DNA of 64,000 nt from Caulobacter segnis (GCF_019931575.1 NZ_CP082923.1:4278001-4342000); one strand, 5' to 3'; numbered from the stretch's first letter, positions 16,780 to 26,271 are shown. Notes: generated by a model not told the origin, from the letters alone. Numbers and translations are program-made.

Positions 16780-16908
16780 CCTTCTCCCCTTGCGGGAGAA
16801 GGTGGCCCGAAGGGCCGGATGAGGGGTCGAAAGGCCTGTCCGGATAGCGGAGCGCAACCCCTCACCCGACCCGCTTCGCGGGCCACCCTCTCCCACAAGG
16901 GGAGAGGG
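16780..16908. repeat. REPIN-like pair, CCTTCTCCCC family
   Basis: A first hairpin (16780-16802, stem CCTTCTCCC) and a last hairpin (16886-16908, stem CCCTCTCCC) point towards each other, each next to a second small hairpin and a GGATGAGGGG or reversed CCCCTCACCC block. The same modules recur at 21266-21288 and 30621-30741. It is non-coding. Confidence 0.75.
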
Positions 16909-16940
16909 CGCGAACGCCCGCGACGGGTCGAAGGCGGACG

Positions 16941-17291
16941 CTACGCTTTCCGCTGAACGGTCCTCCGCATCATCCACAGATGGACGGCGTGCACACAGAG
17001 GCAGACGAGCGCGACGGCAAGGATCGCGGGCGTTACGAGGTGCTCCTGACCGGCTCTGGGCTTCACGAAGATCGCCAACGCGACGACAGCCGCCAAACAG
17101 ATCGCGGCGAGCACGGGCGTGAACGCCAGAGCCACCCGACGGGGCGCTGTCCAGGTGACCGAGCCATCCAGCCACCATTGCATCGGTAGTCGAGGCTCCA
17201 TCTGGAAGCGACGGTTGGCGCGCAGCGACATCGCCGCGAGAAGCGCGACCGCGACCAACGCGATCGCCATGGCCAAGATGGCTTGCGTCAT
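16941..17291 (-). CDS. Small membrane protein of unknown function
   Basis: A 116-residue protein with three predicted membrane segments: AILAMAIALVAVALLAAMSL at the N-terminus, VALAFTPVLAAICLAAVVALAIF in the middle and VTPAILAVALVCLCVHAVHLW near the end. A loop with LPMQWWLDGSVTWTAPRR lies between the first two. That loop resembles the QWWLDG-x-TW-AP motif I recall from small uncharacterised membrane proteins, but no function can be assigned. The start at 17291 has GGAGG upstream. It is divergent from the GGDEF-EAL gene, with about 110 bases between. Confidence 0.7.
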   Translation of the reverse strand: MTQAILAMAIALVAVALLAAMSLRANRRFQMEPRLPMQWWLDGSVTWTAPRRVALAFTPVLAAICLAAVVALAIFVKPRAGQEHLVTPAILAVALVCLCVHAVHLWMMRRTVQRKA

Positions 17292-17403
17292 GAGCTCGCC
17301 TCCAATCTCGGACAGGTAAGCCCCCAACAGGAAGGCGCGCAACGGTTAGCGAGCGGAGCTCCCCGAATACTCTAGCTTAACCCGGGGTTTACCCGTGCGG
17401 ACC

Positions 17404-19896
17404 ATGGTCCCAGCGGGGCACTTCTCCAGTTTGGACCAGAGGGCACGCGTCGTGCGCACAGCCGCCAGCACGCTCATCCATCGCGGCTTGTCCGCCCTGT
17501 ACGCCCGCCTGGTTCCACACGTGCCCGAGGCCATGGCCGGCCGGGTGCGGATGGAGCAGGTCCAGAGCATCCTGCGCATGACGCCCGTGATGATGGGCGC
17601 CAATATCGTCATCGCCCTGCTGGTCGGCGCCGCCGGCCTGGCCAGCCCGCACACCGTGGCCCTGACGATCTGGGCCGCGTTGGTCATCAGCTACGCCCTG
17701 CTGGGCCTGCGCGGCTGGTTCGCCGCGCGGCGGCGCAAGGGCGGCAAGAGCACCGTCTCGCAGCGCGGCGTGAACCGGCTGGTGATCCAGGCCGGCCTGC
17801 TGGGCTGCCTGTGGGCCGCCCTGCCGATCCTGACCATGCCCAAGGAACAGGGCTTCGCCGGCGCCATGCCGATGCTGGTCGCCTCGGTGATCGCCGGCAT
17901 GATCGGCTGCGGTGGCTTCGCCCTCTTGACCCTGCCCGCGGCGGCCATCGCCTATTCGACCCCGATGGCGCTGGGCGCCCTGTGGGTCCTGGCCACCAGC
18001 AACGATCCCGTCCTCTACGCCCTCGGGGGCCTGCTGATCTTCTGCCACATGGTGGTCAGCGTCTCGTGCCTGGCGCACGCCAAGATCTTCGCCGACCGCC
18101 TGGTCGCCGCCGAGGAGTTGGAAAAGCAGAAGCAGGTGGTGTCCCTGCTGCTCAGCGACTTCGAGGAAGGCGCCAGCGACTGGCTGTGGGAAGTCGACGC
18201 CGTCGGCGCCCTGACCTACGTCTCCGACCGGATGGCCGCCGCGGCCGGCGTCGACAAGGCCGTGCTGATCGGCCAGCCGATGTCGGAGCTGTGTGGCGCG
18301 GCCGAGACCCCGACCGGCCCGGTCGCCGCCCTCTCGGCCCTGTTCGCCGAGCAGAAGGCCTTCCGCGACGTGACCGTGTCGGTCGCCGTCGGCCCAGATA
18401 GCCAGAACAAGCAGACCCACTGGTGGTCGCTGTCGGCCAAGCCGGTCCATGATCTGAGCGGCCTGTTCACCGGCTTCCGGGGCGTGGGCGCCGACATCAC
18501 CCAGGCCCGCGAGGACCAGGCCCGCATCTCGCGCCTGGCCCATTACGACGTGCTGACCCAGCTGCCCAACCGCCTGTCGTTCCTGCAGGCGCTCTCCAAG
18601 GCCTGGACCGACCACGGCAAGCCCCGGAGCAAGGGCGGCGCGGGCGCCGGCTGCGCGGTGCTGTGCCTGGACCTCGACCACTTCAAGGGCGTCAACGACA
18701 GCCTGGGCCATCCGATCGGCGACGACCTGCTGATCCAGGCCTCGGCCCGCCTGCGCGACTGCGTCGACGACCTGGTCGGCGACGGCGGCCTGGTCTCGCG
18801 CCTGGGCGGCGACGAGTTCGCCGTGGTCATCGCGCCCTCGCCCGGCCACGCGGCCCTCGGCGAGCTGGCCCGCGCCATCGTCTCGGCCCTGTCGCTGCCC
18901 TACGACGTGCGCGGCCACCACGTGCTGATCGGCGCCAGCGTCGGCATCGCCGTGGCCCCGTTCGACGCCGACGATCCCGACGGCCTGCTGAAGAACGCCG
19001 ACCTGGCCCTCTACCGCGCCAAGGGCGACGGCCGGGGCGCCTATCGCTTCTTCGAGACCGCCATGGACATCTGGGCCCAGGAGCGCCGCGCCCTGGAGCT
19101 GGACCTGCGCGACGCCCTGGCCAAGGACGAGCTGAAGCTGTTCTTCCAGCCGCTGATCGGCAGCGGCGAGCACGAGGTCACCGGCTTCGAGGCCCTGCTG
19201 CGCTGGCAGCACCCGACCCGGGGCCTGGTGGCGCCGGCCGACTTCATCGAATGCGCCGAGCAGTGGGGCCTGATCGGGGCCATCGGCGAGTGGGTGCTGT
19301 TCGAGGCCTGCCACACGGCCGCCGCCTGGCCCTCGCACCTGTCGGTCGCCGTCAACCTGTCGCCCAACCAGTTCGCCACCGGCGACCTCGTCTCCCAGGT
19401 GCGCAAGGCGCTGAAGGTCTCGGGCCTGGCTCCCGCGCGCCTGGAGCTGGAGATCACCGAGGGCCTCCTGCTGCACGACAGCGTCAAGACCCTGAAGCAG
19501 TTGGCGGCCCTGAAGGCCCTGGGCGTCAAGATCGCCATGGACGACTTCGGCACCGGCTATTCCAGCCTGGCCTATCTGTGGCGGTTCCCGTTCGACAAGA
19601 TCAAGATCGACCGCTCGTTCGTGGCCGAGATGCAGGACAACACGGCCATCGCCGACATCCTGCGCACGGTCGCCCTGCTGGGCCAGACCCTGAACCTGAA
19701 GGTCACGGCCGAGGGCGTCGAGACCGCCGCCCAGGCCCGCCTGCTGGCCGACATGCGCTGCGACACCTTCCAGGGCTTCCTGTACGGCCGCCCGATGCCG
19801 GTCGGCGACATCCCCAGCTTCCTGCTGTCCAACATGGCCCAGCAGATGCGGCGGGCGGGCGAGGACGCGGACGACGGCGACGCGCTGACGGGCTGA
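17404..19896 (+). CDS. Membrane GGDEF-EAL cyclic-di-GMP enzyme with PAS domain
   Basis: An 830-residue protein that makes and/or breaks cyclic di-GMP. Six membrane helices occupy about residues 50-240, then a linker helix, a PAS-like sensor (about 260-365), GGDEF (about 385-545) and EAL (about 565-805). The cyclase signature is intact (RLGGDEF), but the RxxD inhibitory site before it is not evident (VGDGGLVSR). The phosphodiesterase motifs are all present: EALLRW, NLSPNQF, EITEG, DDFGTGYSSL, KIDRSFV, AEGVET and QGFLYGRP. Both activities are therefore possible, with phosphodiesterase the safer call. ATG at 17404 or GTG at 17395 could be the start; neither has a clear ribosome site. Confidence 0.9.
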   Translation: MVPAGHFSSLDQRARVVRTAASTLIHRGLSALYARLVPHVPEAMAGRVRMEQVQSILRMTPVMMGANIVIALLVGAAGLASPHTVALTIWAALVISYALLGLRGWFAARRRKGGKSTVSQRGVNRLVIQAGLLGCLWAALPILTMPKEQGFAGAMPMLVASVIAGMIGCGGFALLTLPAAAIAYSTPMALGALWVLATSNDPVLYALGGLLIFCHMVVSVSCLAHAKIFADRLVAAEELEKQKQVVSLLLSDFEEGASDWLWEVDAVGALTYVSDRMAAAAGVDKAVLIGQPMSELCGAAETPTGPVAALSALFAEQKAFRDVTVSVAVGPDSQNKQTHWWSLSAKPVHDLSGLFTGFRGVGADITQAREDQARISRLAHYDVLTQLPNRLSFLQALSKAWTDHGKPRSKGGAGAGCAVLCLDLDHFKGVNDSLGHPIGDDLLIQASARLRDCVDDLVGDGGLVSRLGGDEFAVVIAPSPGHAALGELARAIVSALSLPYDVRGHHVLIGASVGIAVAPFDADDPDGLLKNADLALYRAKGDGRGAYRFFETAMDIWAQERRALELDLRDALAKDELKLFFQPLIGSGEHEVTGFEALLRWQHPTRGLVAPADFIECAEQWGLIGAIGEWVLFEACHTAAAWPSHLSVAVNLSPNQFATGDLVSQVRKALKVSGLAPARLELEITEGLLLHDSVKTLKQLAALKALGVKIAMDDFGTGYSSLAYLWRFPFDKIKIDRSFVAEMQDNTAIADILRTVALLGQTLNLKVTAEGVETAAQARLLADMRCDTFQGFLYGRPMPVGDIPSFLLSNMAQQMRRAGEDADDGDALTG

Positions 19897-19898
19897 TC

Positions 19899-20073
19899 CC
19901 ACCTCCCCATCAGGGGAGGTGGATCGATGCGAATACGCATCGAGACGGAGGGGGTCCGCGCAAGCGGTGCTGAGCATGCCTCGCCCCAAAGCCCCCTCCA
20001 CCGGCGTTCGCCGGTCCCCCTCCCCCCAGAGGGGGAGGAGAGCAACACACGCCCTCCCCCTAAGGGGGAGGAG
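19899..20073. repeat. Cluster of short palindromes, CTCCCC family
   Basis: Four hairpins follow each other: 19899-19922 (CCACCTCCCC/GGGGAGGTGG), 19925-19942 (CGATGCGAATACGCATCG), 20020-20038 (CTCCCCC/GGGGGAG) and 20053-20071 (CCTCCCCC/GGGGGAGG). They fill the interval between the GGDEF-EAL gene and the aminotransferase gene. It is non-coding and may also limit read-through. Confidence 0.7.
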
Positions 20074-20103
20074 AGGATGAGGAAGACGTGCTAGTCAGCC
20101 TTC

Positions 20104-21264
20104 ATGGTCCATCCCGTTTTCGACAACCTGCCGACCACGATCTTCGAGCGCATGAGCGGCCTGGCGCGCCAGCACGGCGCGATCAATCTGGGTCAGGGCT
20201 TTCCTGACGACCAGGGCCCCCTGCCCGTTCGCGAGGCCGCGGCGCGGGCGCTGATCGAGGGCTCCAACCAGTATCCGCCGATGCGCGGCCTGCCCGAGCT
20301 GCGCGCCGCCGTCGCCGGCCACTATGGGCGGACCCAGGATCTCCAGCTGGACCCCGACACCGAGATCACCGTCACCTCCGGCGCGACCGAGGCCCTGGCG
20401 GCGGCGTTCCTGTCGCTGATCTCGCCGGGCGACGAGGTGGTGCTGTTCCAGCCGCTGTACGACGCCTACCTGCCGCTGGTCCGCCGGGCGGGCGGGATCC
20501 CCCGACTGGTCCGCCTCGCGCCGCCGCACTGGCGTTTCGACCGCGCGATGCTGGAGGCCGCCTTCAGCGACAGGACCCGCATGGTGGTGCTGAACAGCCC
20601 GCTGAACCCGGCCGCCGTCGTCGCGCCCGAGGAAGACCTGGCCCTGCTGGCCGAGTTCTGCGTCCGCCACGACGCGATCGCCGTCTGCGACGAGGTCTGG
20701 GAGGCCGTGGTCTTCGACGGCCGCCGCCACCGCCCGCTGATCGGCTTCCCCGGTATGCGCGAGCGGACGGTCAAGATCGGCTCGGCCGGCAAGCTGTTCG
20801 GCATGACCGGCTGGAAGGTCGGCTTCCTGATCGCCGCCCCCGCCCTGACCAAGGTCCTGGCCGCCGCCCACCAGTTCCTGACCTTCACCACCCCGCCCAA
20901 CCTGCAGGCCGGCGTGGCCTGGGGCCTCGACAACCACCGCGCCTGGTTCGACGACATGCCGGCGGCCCTGCAACGCTCGCGCGACCGCCTGACCACCGGC
21001 CTGCGCGCGGCCGGCTATGTCGTGCTGGAGAGCCAGGGGACCTATTTCCTGAACGTCGACCTGACCGCCTCGGGGATCACCGTCGACGACGTGACCTTCT
21101 GCGAGCGCTGCGTCGTCGAGCACGGCGTGGCGGCCATCCCGGTCTCGGCCTTCTTCGCCGAGGACCCGGTGCGGAATGTCGTGCGACTGTGCTTCGCCAA
21201 GGCCGACGCGACGCTGGACGCGGCGGTGGCGCGGCTGGCGGCGGCGAAAGCTTCGTTCAGCTAA
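20104..21264 (+). CDS. PLP-dependent class I/II aminotransferase
   Basis: A 386-residue fold-type I aminotransferase. N-terminal INLGQGFPDDQGP and the SNQYPPMRGLPELR segment are typical of the methionine/kynurenine aminotransferase (YbdL-like) group. The PLP lysine is in SAGKLFGMTGWKVGF and the phosphate-contacting segment is TSGATEALAAAF. It converts an amino acid and a 2-oxo acid to the reciprocal pair; the exact amino donor cannot be fixed, and kynurenine, methionine and aromatic amino acids are the usual substrates of relatives. It converges on the hybrid kinase gene with only 28 bases between stops, occupied by a single hairpin. Confidence 0.88.
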   Translation: MVHPVFDNLPTTIFERMSGLARQHGAINLGQGFPDDQGPLPVREAAARALIEGSNQYPPMRGLPELRAAVAGHYGRTQDLQLDPDTEITVTSGATEALAAAFLSLISPGDEVVLFQPLYDAYLPLVRRAGGIPRLVRLAPPHWRFDRAMLEAAFSDRTRMVVLNSPLNPAAVVAPEEDLALLAEFCVRHDAIAVCDEVWEAVVFDGRRHRPLIGFPGMRERTVKIGSAGKLFGMTGWKVGFLIAAPALTKVLAAAHQFLTFTTPPNLQAGVAWGLDNHRAWFDDMPAALQRSRDRLTTGLRAAGYVVLESQGTYFLNVDLTASGITVDDVTFCERCVVEHGVAAIPVSAFFAEDPVRNVVRLCFAKADATLDAAVARLAAAKASFS

Positions 21265-21265
21265 C

Positions 21266-21288
21266 CCTTCTCCCGCAAGGGGAGAAGG
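21266..21288. repeat. Single REP hairpin between convergent genes
   Basis: CCTTCTCCC and GGGAGAAGG flank a short loop, the same module as at 16780 and 30719. Because it fills the gap between two convergent stops, it may act as a bidirectional terminator or processing site. It lacks a long T-run on either strand. Confidence 0.65.
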
Positions 21289-21292
21289 AAAA

Positions 21293-23905
21293 TTAAAGCG
21301 CCCCCAGCCCCGCCATCACTTCCCGCGCGGTCGTCCGGGCCAGACACCGGTCCATGGCCGACAGCAGGTTGCGCAGGTCGATCGGCTTGGCGACGTGGGC
21401 GTCGCAGCCGGCGTCGAGGCAGGTCTTGATCTGGGCCGACATCACGTCGGCGGTCAGGGCCACCACTGGCAGGCGGGAGAAACGCGGGTCCTGGCGCAGG
21501 CGGCGGGTGGCCTCCAGCCCGTCCATCACCGGCATGTTGACGTCCATCAGCACGATGTCGATCGGCTGGCCGTCCAGCACGTCCAGGGCCTGCTGGCCGT
21601 TCTCGGCCTCGACCAGGTCGCACTCGAACGGTTCGAGGAACAGGCGGATGACCCGGCGGTTGACCGGATGGTCGTCGACCACCAGCACCCGGCGGCCCTG
21701 CAGGGCGACGAAGCCCGTGTCCTCGTCCCCGGCCTCGATCTCGCGGACCGGCAGCTCGGACGGCTCGGCCGGGTCGACCAGCATCTCGATGGTGAAGACC
21801 GAGCCCAGGCCTTCCTCGCTCTCGACGCGGATCTCGCCGCGCATCATCTCGACCAGGCGTCGGGTGATGTTGAGGCCCAGGCCCGTGCCGCCGAAGTTGC
21901 GGGTGGTCGAGGCGTCGGCCTGGGTGAAGGGGCGGAACAGCTTGGCGACCGTGGCCGCGTTCATGCCGATGCCGGTGTCGGCCACCCGCAGGCGGATACG
22001 GATCCGGCCATCATCCTCCGGATAGCAGGCCAGGGCCACCTCGACCTTGCCGTGGGTGGTGAACTTCAGGGCGTTGGAGACCAGGTTCGTCAGGCACTGG
22101 CGCACCCGCACCCCGTCGAACATCAGCGGCCCCGGGGCCTGGCTCTCCAGCTTGAAGGTCAGGCCCACCCCCTTCTCCAGGGCGGTGGGCTGGTAGCCGC
22201 CGACCAGCCGCGCGCAGGTCTGGACGATGTCGCCGACGGTCGGCGCGATCTCCAGCTTGCCGGCCTCGATCTTGGAGAGGTCCAGGATGTCGTTCAGCAG
22301 GACCAGCAGCGTGTCGCCGCTGTCCATGATCAGGTCGATCTGTTCTTTCTGTTCGGCGGTCAGCTCGCCGCCGCGCAGGGCCTGGCCCACGCCCAACATG
22401 CCGTTCAGCGGTGTGCGCAGCTCGTGGCTCATCACCGCCAGGAAGGCCGACTTGGCCTTGTTGGCCGCCTCGGCGTGCTCCTGGGCGTCCTTGAAGCGGC
22501 GCGAGGCGCGGCGCTGGTGCACGGCCCAGGCCACCCCGCCGGCGACCAGCACGGCCAGCAGCAGGGCGATAACCACCGAGGCCCGCGCCAGGCTGCGCGA
22601 CAGCCGCACCTCCTCGGTCAGGCGGCGGCTCTCGTCGCGCTTGGCCCGCAGCTCGCTGTCCAGGGCCGAGGACATCTCGGTGACGCTGCGCGAGTGGGCG
22701 CGGTCCTCCTCGGCGCCGTCGATGCGCCGCCAGGCGTCCAGTTGGCGGAAGGCCTCGGCGCCGCGCCCCTCGGCCTGGTCGATATAGGCCTCGATCAGGG
22801 CCTCGGCGTGCGGGTCGCGCGGGGCCAGGGCCACCGGGGCGGCGCGCAGCCGGCGCAGGTCCTCGCGGGCCTCGGCGGCGCGGCCCAGCTGGGCCTTGGC
22901 CAGGGCGCGCTGGCCCAGCATCAGCACCTGCAGGCGACGGTCGGGACTAGCCAGGGCGGCCGCGGCCGGCTCCAGGCAGGCCAGCACCCGCGCGGGCGCC
23001 TCGCGGCGGGCCGCGATCCGGGCGCACAGGAAGCGGTCCCAGGTCAGCAGGTTCCGGTCGCCATAGGCCAAGACCATCTTGTGGTGCAGGCCGGCGAAGC
23101 GCTCGGCCGCGTCCAGCTCGCCCAGCTCGGCGGCGGTGTAGGCGATGTCGTAGAGCCGCTCGATCCGGCGGATGTGGAAGGCGTCGCGCTCGTCCAGCCG
23201 CGCGGCCTGGGCCATGTGCTCAAGGGCTCCTTCCTTGTCGCCGATGTCCGACAGCGTGTAGCTGTGCACCTGGTGCAGCTCGGCCAGCAGCGGCTGGGAC
23301 AGGCGGCCGCGCCGCTCCAGGTCGCTGGTCAGGTCGGCGGCCAGGCGCGCGGCCTGGGCCCAGCGGCCCACCTGCCCCAGGTGCCGCACCCGCTCGATCC
23401 CGGCCATCGCCCGGATGTCCGGTCCTGACCGGGTCATGAACCGGGTCCAGTCGGCGTCCGTGAAGGCGCGGTAGCCGCGCGTCTCGTGGCGATAGGCCAG
23501 GGTCTCCAGCTCGACCAGGGTCGCCAGGGCCGGGTCGTGGCCGCGCCGCGCCGCCTCGCCGGCCAGCCGCGCCCAGGCGTCGAAGCGCTCGGGGATCTGG
23601 TTGCTCTTGTAGGCGTACAGCACCCGCCACAGGCCATAGAGCCGGGCCTGGCCGCGCTCGTGCAGGGCCCGCTTGCCGGCCCGCTCGATGTCCTCGTTGT
23701 CGCGCGGCGCCTCGCGCGCCTCGTGCGCGCCGATCTCCCGGCTCAACTGCTCCAGCTTCTGCCCCAGGGGCGAGACGGTCGAGGACGCCACGGACGGAGG
23801 CGCGCCGGACGGCGGCGCGCCGGATGGGGACGCGCTCGTCCGCCCCCAGGCGGCGCCGGCCGCGAGGGTTCCGATCATCAAGACGGGAATCAGAAGGCGC
23901 CGCAA
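21293..23905 (-). CDS. Membrane hybrid histidine kinase with helical periplasmic sensor
   Basis: An 870-residue sensor kinase. A signal peptide or N-terminal anchor (residues 1-21) is followed by a Pro/Ser/Ala-rich linker, then an all-helical, tetratricopeptide-like region (about 45-400) that is probably periplasmic. A membrane helix (about 441-463) leads to HisKA (phosphorylated His494 in VMSHELRTPL), HATPase (N box NLVSNALKF, G boxes DTGIGM and GGTGLGL), and a C-terminal receiver (D788 in VLMDVNMPVMDG, Lys in VAKPIDL). Output must pass to a phosphotransfer protein, since there is no DNA-binding domain. Repeats of TPR type often bind peptides or proteins, but the ligand is unknown. Confidence 0.9.
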   Translation of the reverse strand: MRRLLIPVLMIGTLAAGAAWGRTSASPSGAPPSGAPPSVASSTVSPLGQKLEQLSREIGAHEAREAPRDNEDIERAGKRALHERGQARLYGLWRVLYAYKSNQIPERFDAWARLAGEAARRGHDPALATLVELETLAYRHETRGYRAFTDADWTRFMTRSGPDIRAMAGIERVRHLGQVGRWAQAARLAADLTSDLERRGRLSQPLLAELHQVHSYTLSDIGDKEGALEHMAQAARLDERDAFHIRRIERLYDIAYTAAELGELDAAERFAGLHHKMVLAYGDRNLLTWDRFLCARIAARREAPARVLACLEPAAAALASPDRRLQVLMLGQRALAKAQLGRAAEAREDLRRLRAAPVALAPRDPHAEALIEAYIDQAEGRGAEAFRQLDAWRRIDGAEEDRAHSRSVTEMSSALDSELRAKRDESRRLTEEVRLSRSLARASVVIALLLAVLVAGGVAWAVHQRRASRRFKDAQEHAEAANKAKSAFLAVMSHELRTPLNGMLGVGQALRGGELTAEQKEQIDLIMDSGDTLLVLLNDILDLSKIEAGKLEIAPTVGDIVQTCARLVGGYQPTALEKGVGLTFKLESQAPGPLMFDGVRVRQCLTNLVSNALKFTTHGKVEVALACYPEDDGRIRIRLRVADTGIGMNAATVAKLFRPFTQADASTTRNFGGTGLGLNITRRLVEMMRGEIRVESEEGLGSVFTIEMLVDPAEPSELPVREIEAGDEDTGFVALQGRRVLVVDDHPVNRRVIRLFLEPFECDLVEAENGQQALDVLDGQPIDIVLMDVNMPVMDGLEATRRLRQDPRFSRLPVVALTADVMSAQIKTCLDAGCDAHVAKPIDLRNLLSAMDRCLARTTAREVMAGLGAL

Positions 23906-24037
23906 ATCCGTATCCTGGATAGTCGCGAGGCAGCCTTCGTGAGGATTGATGTAGGACCAGTTAAGCTTACCGCCAATCGCTGCGCGGTTTGGGTATCTAT
24001 TGGCCGTGCTTTGGGCGAGGTTCTTTGCTGTGGCGCC

Positions 24038-24802
24038 CTAGATCGTCGCCCCGCCGTCCACGACCAGGGCCTGGCCGGTCATGAAGCTGCCGGCCTGGCT
24101 GGCCAGGTAGACGGCCGCGCCGGCGATCTCGTCGGGCTCGCCGATCCGGCGCAGCGGCACGCCCTTGGTCGAGCGCTCCAGGGTCTCGGGATTGTCCCAC
24201 AGGGCCTTGGCGAAGTCGGTCTTGATCAGGCCCGGCGCGATGCAGTTGACCCGCACGTTGTCGGGGCCGAACTCGTGGGCCAGGTTGCGGGCCAGCTGGA
24301 AGTCGGCGGCCTTGGAGATGTTGTAGGCCCCGATGATGGCGTTGCCGCGCAGGCCGCCGATCGACGAGACGATGATCACCGCCCCGTCCTTGCGCGCCCG
24401 CATCTCGGGCGCGACCATGCCGATCAGCCAGTGATTGCTGATGATGTTGTTGTCCAGGATCTTGCGGAACTGGTCGTCGCTGATCCCGGCCAGCGGGCCG
24501 TAATAGGGATTGCTGGCGGCGTTGCAGACGCAGATGTCGACGCGGCCGAACGCCTTGCGGGTCTCGTCGACCAGGTTCTGCAGGTCGTCCTTGGAGGCGA
24601 TGTTGGCCGGGACCGCGATGGCCGTCCCCGCCCCGTGCCTGGCGTTCAGCGCGTCCGCGACCGCCTCGCAGGGCTCCAGCTTGCGCGACGAGATCACCAC
24701 CTTGGCCCCGTGCTCGGCCATCCGCTCGGCGATCGCCTTGCCGATCCCGCGCGAGGACCCGGTGATGATCGCCACCTTGCCCGAGAGGTCGAAGAGGCCC
24801 AT
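24038..24802 (-). CDS. Short-chain dehydrogenase/reductase
   Basis: A 254-residue classical SDR with TGSSRGIG (residue 15 onward), CNAASN in place of the usual NNAG, the active-site Ser in IIVSSIGGL, YNISK as YxxxK, and a C-terminal GQALVVDGGATI. The start at 24802 has AGGGAG upstream. The motif order resembles FabG-like oxidoreductases linked to fatty-acid or hydroxyacyl metabolism, but the substrate is unknown. A 12-bp palindrome (AAACGATTGTTT, 24815-24826) lies immediately before the ribosome site and may be an operator. Upstream on the opposite strand is the SRPBCC gene. Confidence 0.87.
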   Translation of the reverse strand: MGLFDLSGKVAIITGSSRGIGKAIAERMAEHGAKVVISSRKLEPCEAVADALNARHGAGTAIAVPANIASKDDLQNLVDETRKAFGRVDICVCNAASNPYYGPLAGISDDQFRKILDNNIISNHWLIGMVAPEMRARKDGAVIIVSSIGGLRGNAIIGAYNISKAADFQLARNLAHEFGPDNVRVNCIAPGLIKTDFAKALWDNPETLERSTKGVPLRRIGEPDEIAGAAVYLASQAGSFMTGQALVVDGGATI

Positions 24803-24986
24803 GGCGCGCTCCCTAAACGATTGTTTGAATTTACGTCACAGTGGGACGCGGAACTCACGAGGTCAAGGCAGGGAAAGATCCTCACCCGCTTTGGGGGGAG
24901 GATGAAAAAAGTTCAGGGCCCGTGTCGGCGGCGGTGGATCGCCGCCGTCCTTGGGGCGAGAGTTCACCCCGACAAGGAGACGCCCG

Positions 24987-25469
24987 ATGCCTCTCGACAC
25001 CGCCGACTTCCCTGCCGATCGCGAACTGGTCCTGGAACGGATCATCGACGTCCCGGCCGACAAGCTCTACCGCTGCTGGACCACGCCCGAGCTGATGCCC
25101 CAGTGGTTCTGCCCCAAGCCGTGGACGGTCTCGAACGTCCGCATGGACGTGCGCACCGGCGGCAACACCTATCTGGAAATGAACGGCCCGAACGGCGAGG
25201 TCATGCCGCAGCCGGGCGTCTATCTGGAGGTGATCCCGAACAGGAAGATCGTCTTCACCGACGCCTTCACCGAGACCTGGAAGCCCTCGGAAAAGCCCTT
25301 CATGGTCGCCATCGTCACCTTCGAGGACCTGGGCGACGGCCAGACCCGCTACCGCGCCGTGGCCCGCCACTGGAGCGCCGAGGACAAGGCCGCCCACGAA
25401 CAGATGGGCTTCCACGAAGGCTGGGGCGTCGTCGCCGACCAGCTGGCGGCGCTGGCGCGGACGCTGTGA
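24987..25469 (+). CDS. SRPBCC/AHSA1-family protein
   Basis: A 160-residue single-domain START-like (AHSA1) protein. The signature is the N-terminal LERIIDVPADKLYRCWTTPE then MPQWFCPKPWTVSNV, followed by a central beta-grip with EMNGPNG and a C-terminal helix (HEQMGFHEGWGVVADQLAAL). Such proteins have a hydrophobic cavity that binds lipids or small aromatics, and some act as stress co-chaperone-like factors; no enzymatic motif is visible. The ATG at 24987 follows AAGGAG by 7 bases, so the longer frame upstream is not used. It converges on the extensin-like gene with 10 bases between stops. Confidence 0.86.
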   Translation: MPLDTADFPADRELVLERIIDVPADKLYRCWTTPELMPQWFCPKPWTVSNVRMDVRTGGNTYLEMNGPNGEVMPQPGVYLEVIPNRKIVFTDAFTETWKPSEKPFMVAIVTFEDLGDGQTRYRAVARHWSAEDKAAHEQMGFHEGWGVVADQLAALARTL

Positions 25470-25479
25470 GGCCCCGGCG

Positions 25480-26211
25480 TCAGCCGCACCGCGTCCAGCG
25501 TCCCATGTCCAGATGCAGGTGGTCGCGGTGCGCGGCGTTGTAGTCGGGGCTTAACGTCGCGCCGAACACCCGGCAGGCGCCGTCGCGAGTCGCGCGGACG
25601 AAGCGCCCCTCGGCCGCGTCGTTGGCGAAGTCCTTCAACACCGTCACCCGCCGCCCGTCATCCAGGCGAAAACCGGCGACGTCCAGGGCGTTGGCGCGGG
25701 CGTGCTCGCTGGGCCGCTCGCCGGGGCGTCCGTACAGCGTACGGCAGGCATAGGTCCCGAAGTGGTCGATCCGCGTGACCCGGGCGTCGAGGATCTCGCG
25801 CGCCGCCGGCTGGACGACCTGCCGTTCCCAAAGCGCGTAGCCCAGGGCCAGCGGACAGCTCACGACCGGCGCACGGGGCGACAGCCGTCCCTGGGCCCGC
25901 AGGGTGTCGCGGGTCGAGCAGAAGCCCTGGTCGCGCACGGGCTGGTCGACGACGTCCACGCCGCCCTCGCGCAGGGCCGCCCGGCAGGCGGCCGGATCGG
26001 CGGTGATCCTGGCCAGCTTGCCCGCCGTGGCCAGGCCGATCGGCTGGGCCAGCGAGAACGGCTTCCACGGCGGGTCCTGCGGCGGAGCGATCCGATCGAC
26101 CAGCATGAACGCCAGCATCCCGGCCAGGGCCAGATCCATCAGGACGGCCCACAGCTGGGCCAGGGCCAGGATCTGGGGTGAGAAGCGGGTCACCCTCGAC
26201 CAACGAAGCAT
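25480..26211 (-). CDS. Extensin-like family protein with membrane anchor
   Basis: A 243-residue protein. One N-terminal membrane helix (about residues 17-38) is followed by an extensin-like C-terminal domain. Its family motifs resemble metallo-carboxypeptidases of the DD-peptidase/M15 type: CPLALGYALWERQV, then SEHARANALDVAGF and, near the end, NAAHRDHLHLD, in which His/Asp residues would bind zinc. Four or more Cys residues (AACRAAL, GFCSTRD, SCPL, YACRTLYG, GACRVFG) suggest disulfides, consistent with a periplasmic location. Relatives are annotated as extensin family proteins of unknown role; action on peptidoglycan is a reasonable inference. Confidence 0.83.
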   Translation of the reverse strand: MLRWSRVTRFSPQILALAQLWAVLMDLALAGMLAFMLVDRIAPPQDPPWKPFSLAQPIGLATAGKLARITADPAACRAALREGGVDVVDQPVRDQGFCSTRDTLRAQGRLSPRAPVVSCPLALGYALWERQVVQPAAREILDARVTRIDHFGTYACRTLYGRPGERPSEHARANALDVAGFRLDDGRRVTVLKDFANDAAEGRFVRATRDGACRVFGATLSPDYNAAHRDHLHLDMGRWTRCG

Positions 26212-26271
26212 CGCCGCGCGGGTTCACTTGCCGGCCGGTCGCCTCTAGATGGAGGCATCGGGAGGGACGGG

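Noticed and set aside
24815..24826. AAACGATTGTTT palindrome before an SDR gene as an operator feature
   Set aside because: Only 12 bp, imperfect in information content and without an adjacent regulator gene; mentioned with the gene but not listed separately.
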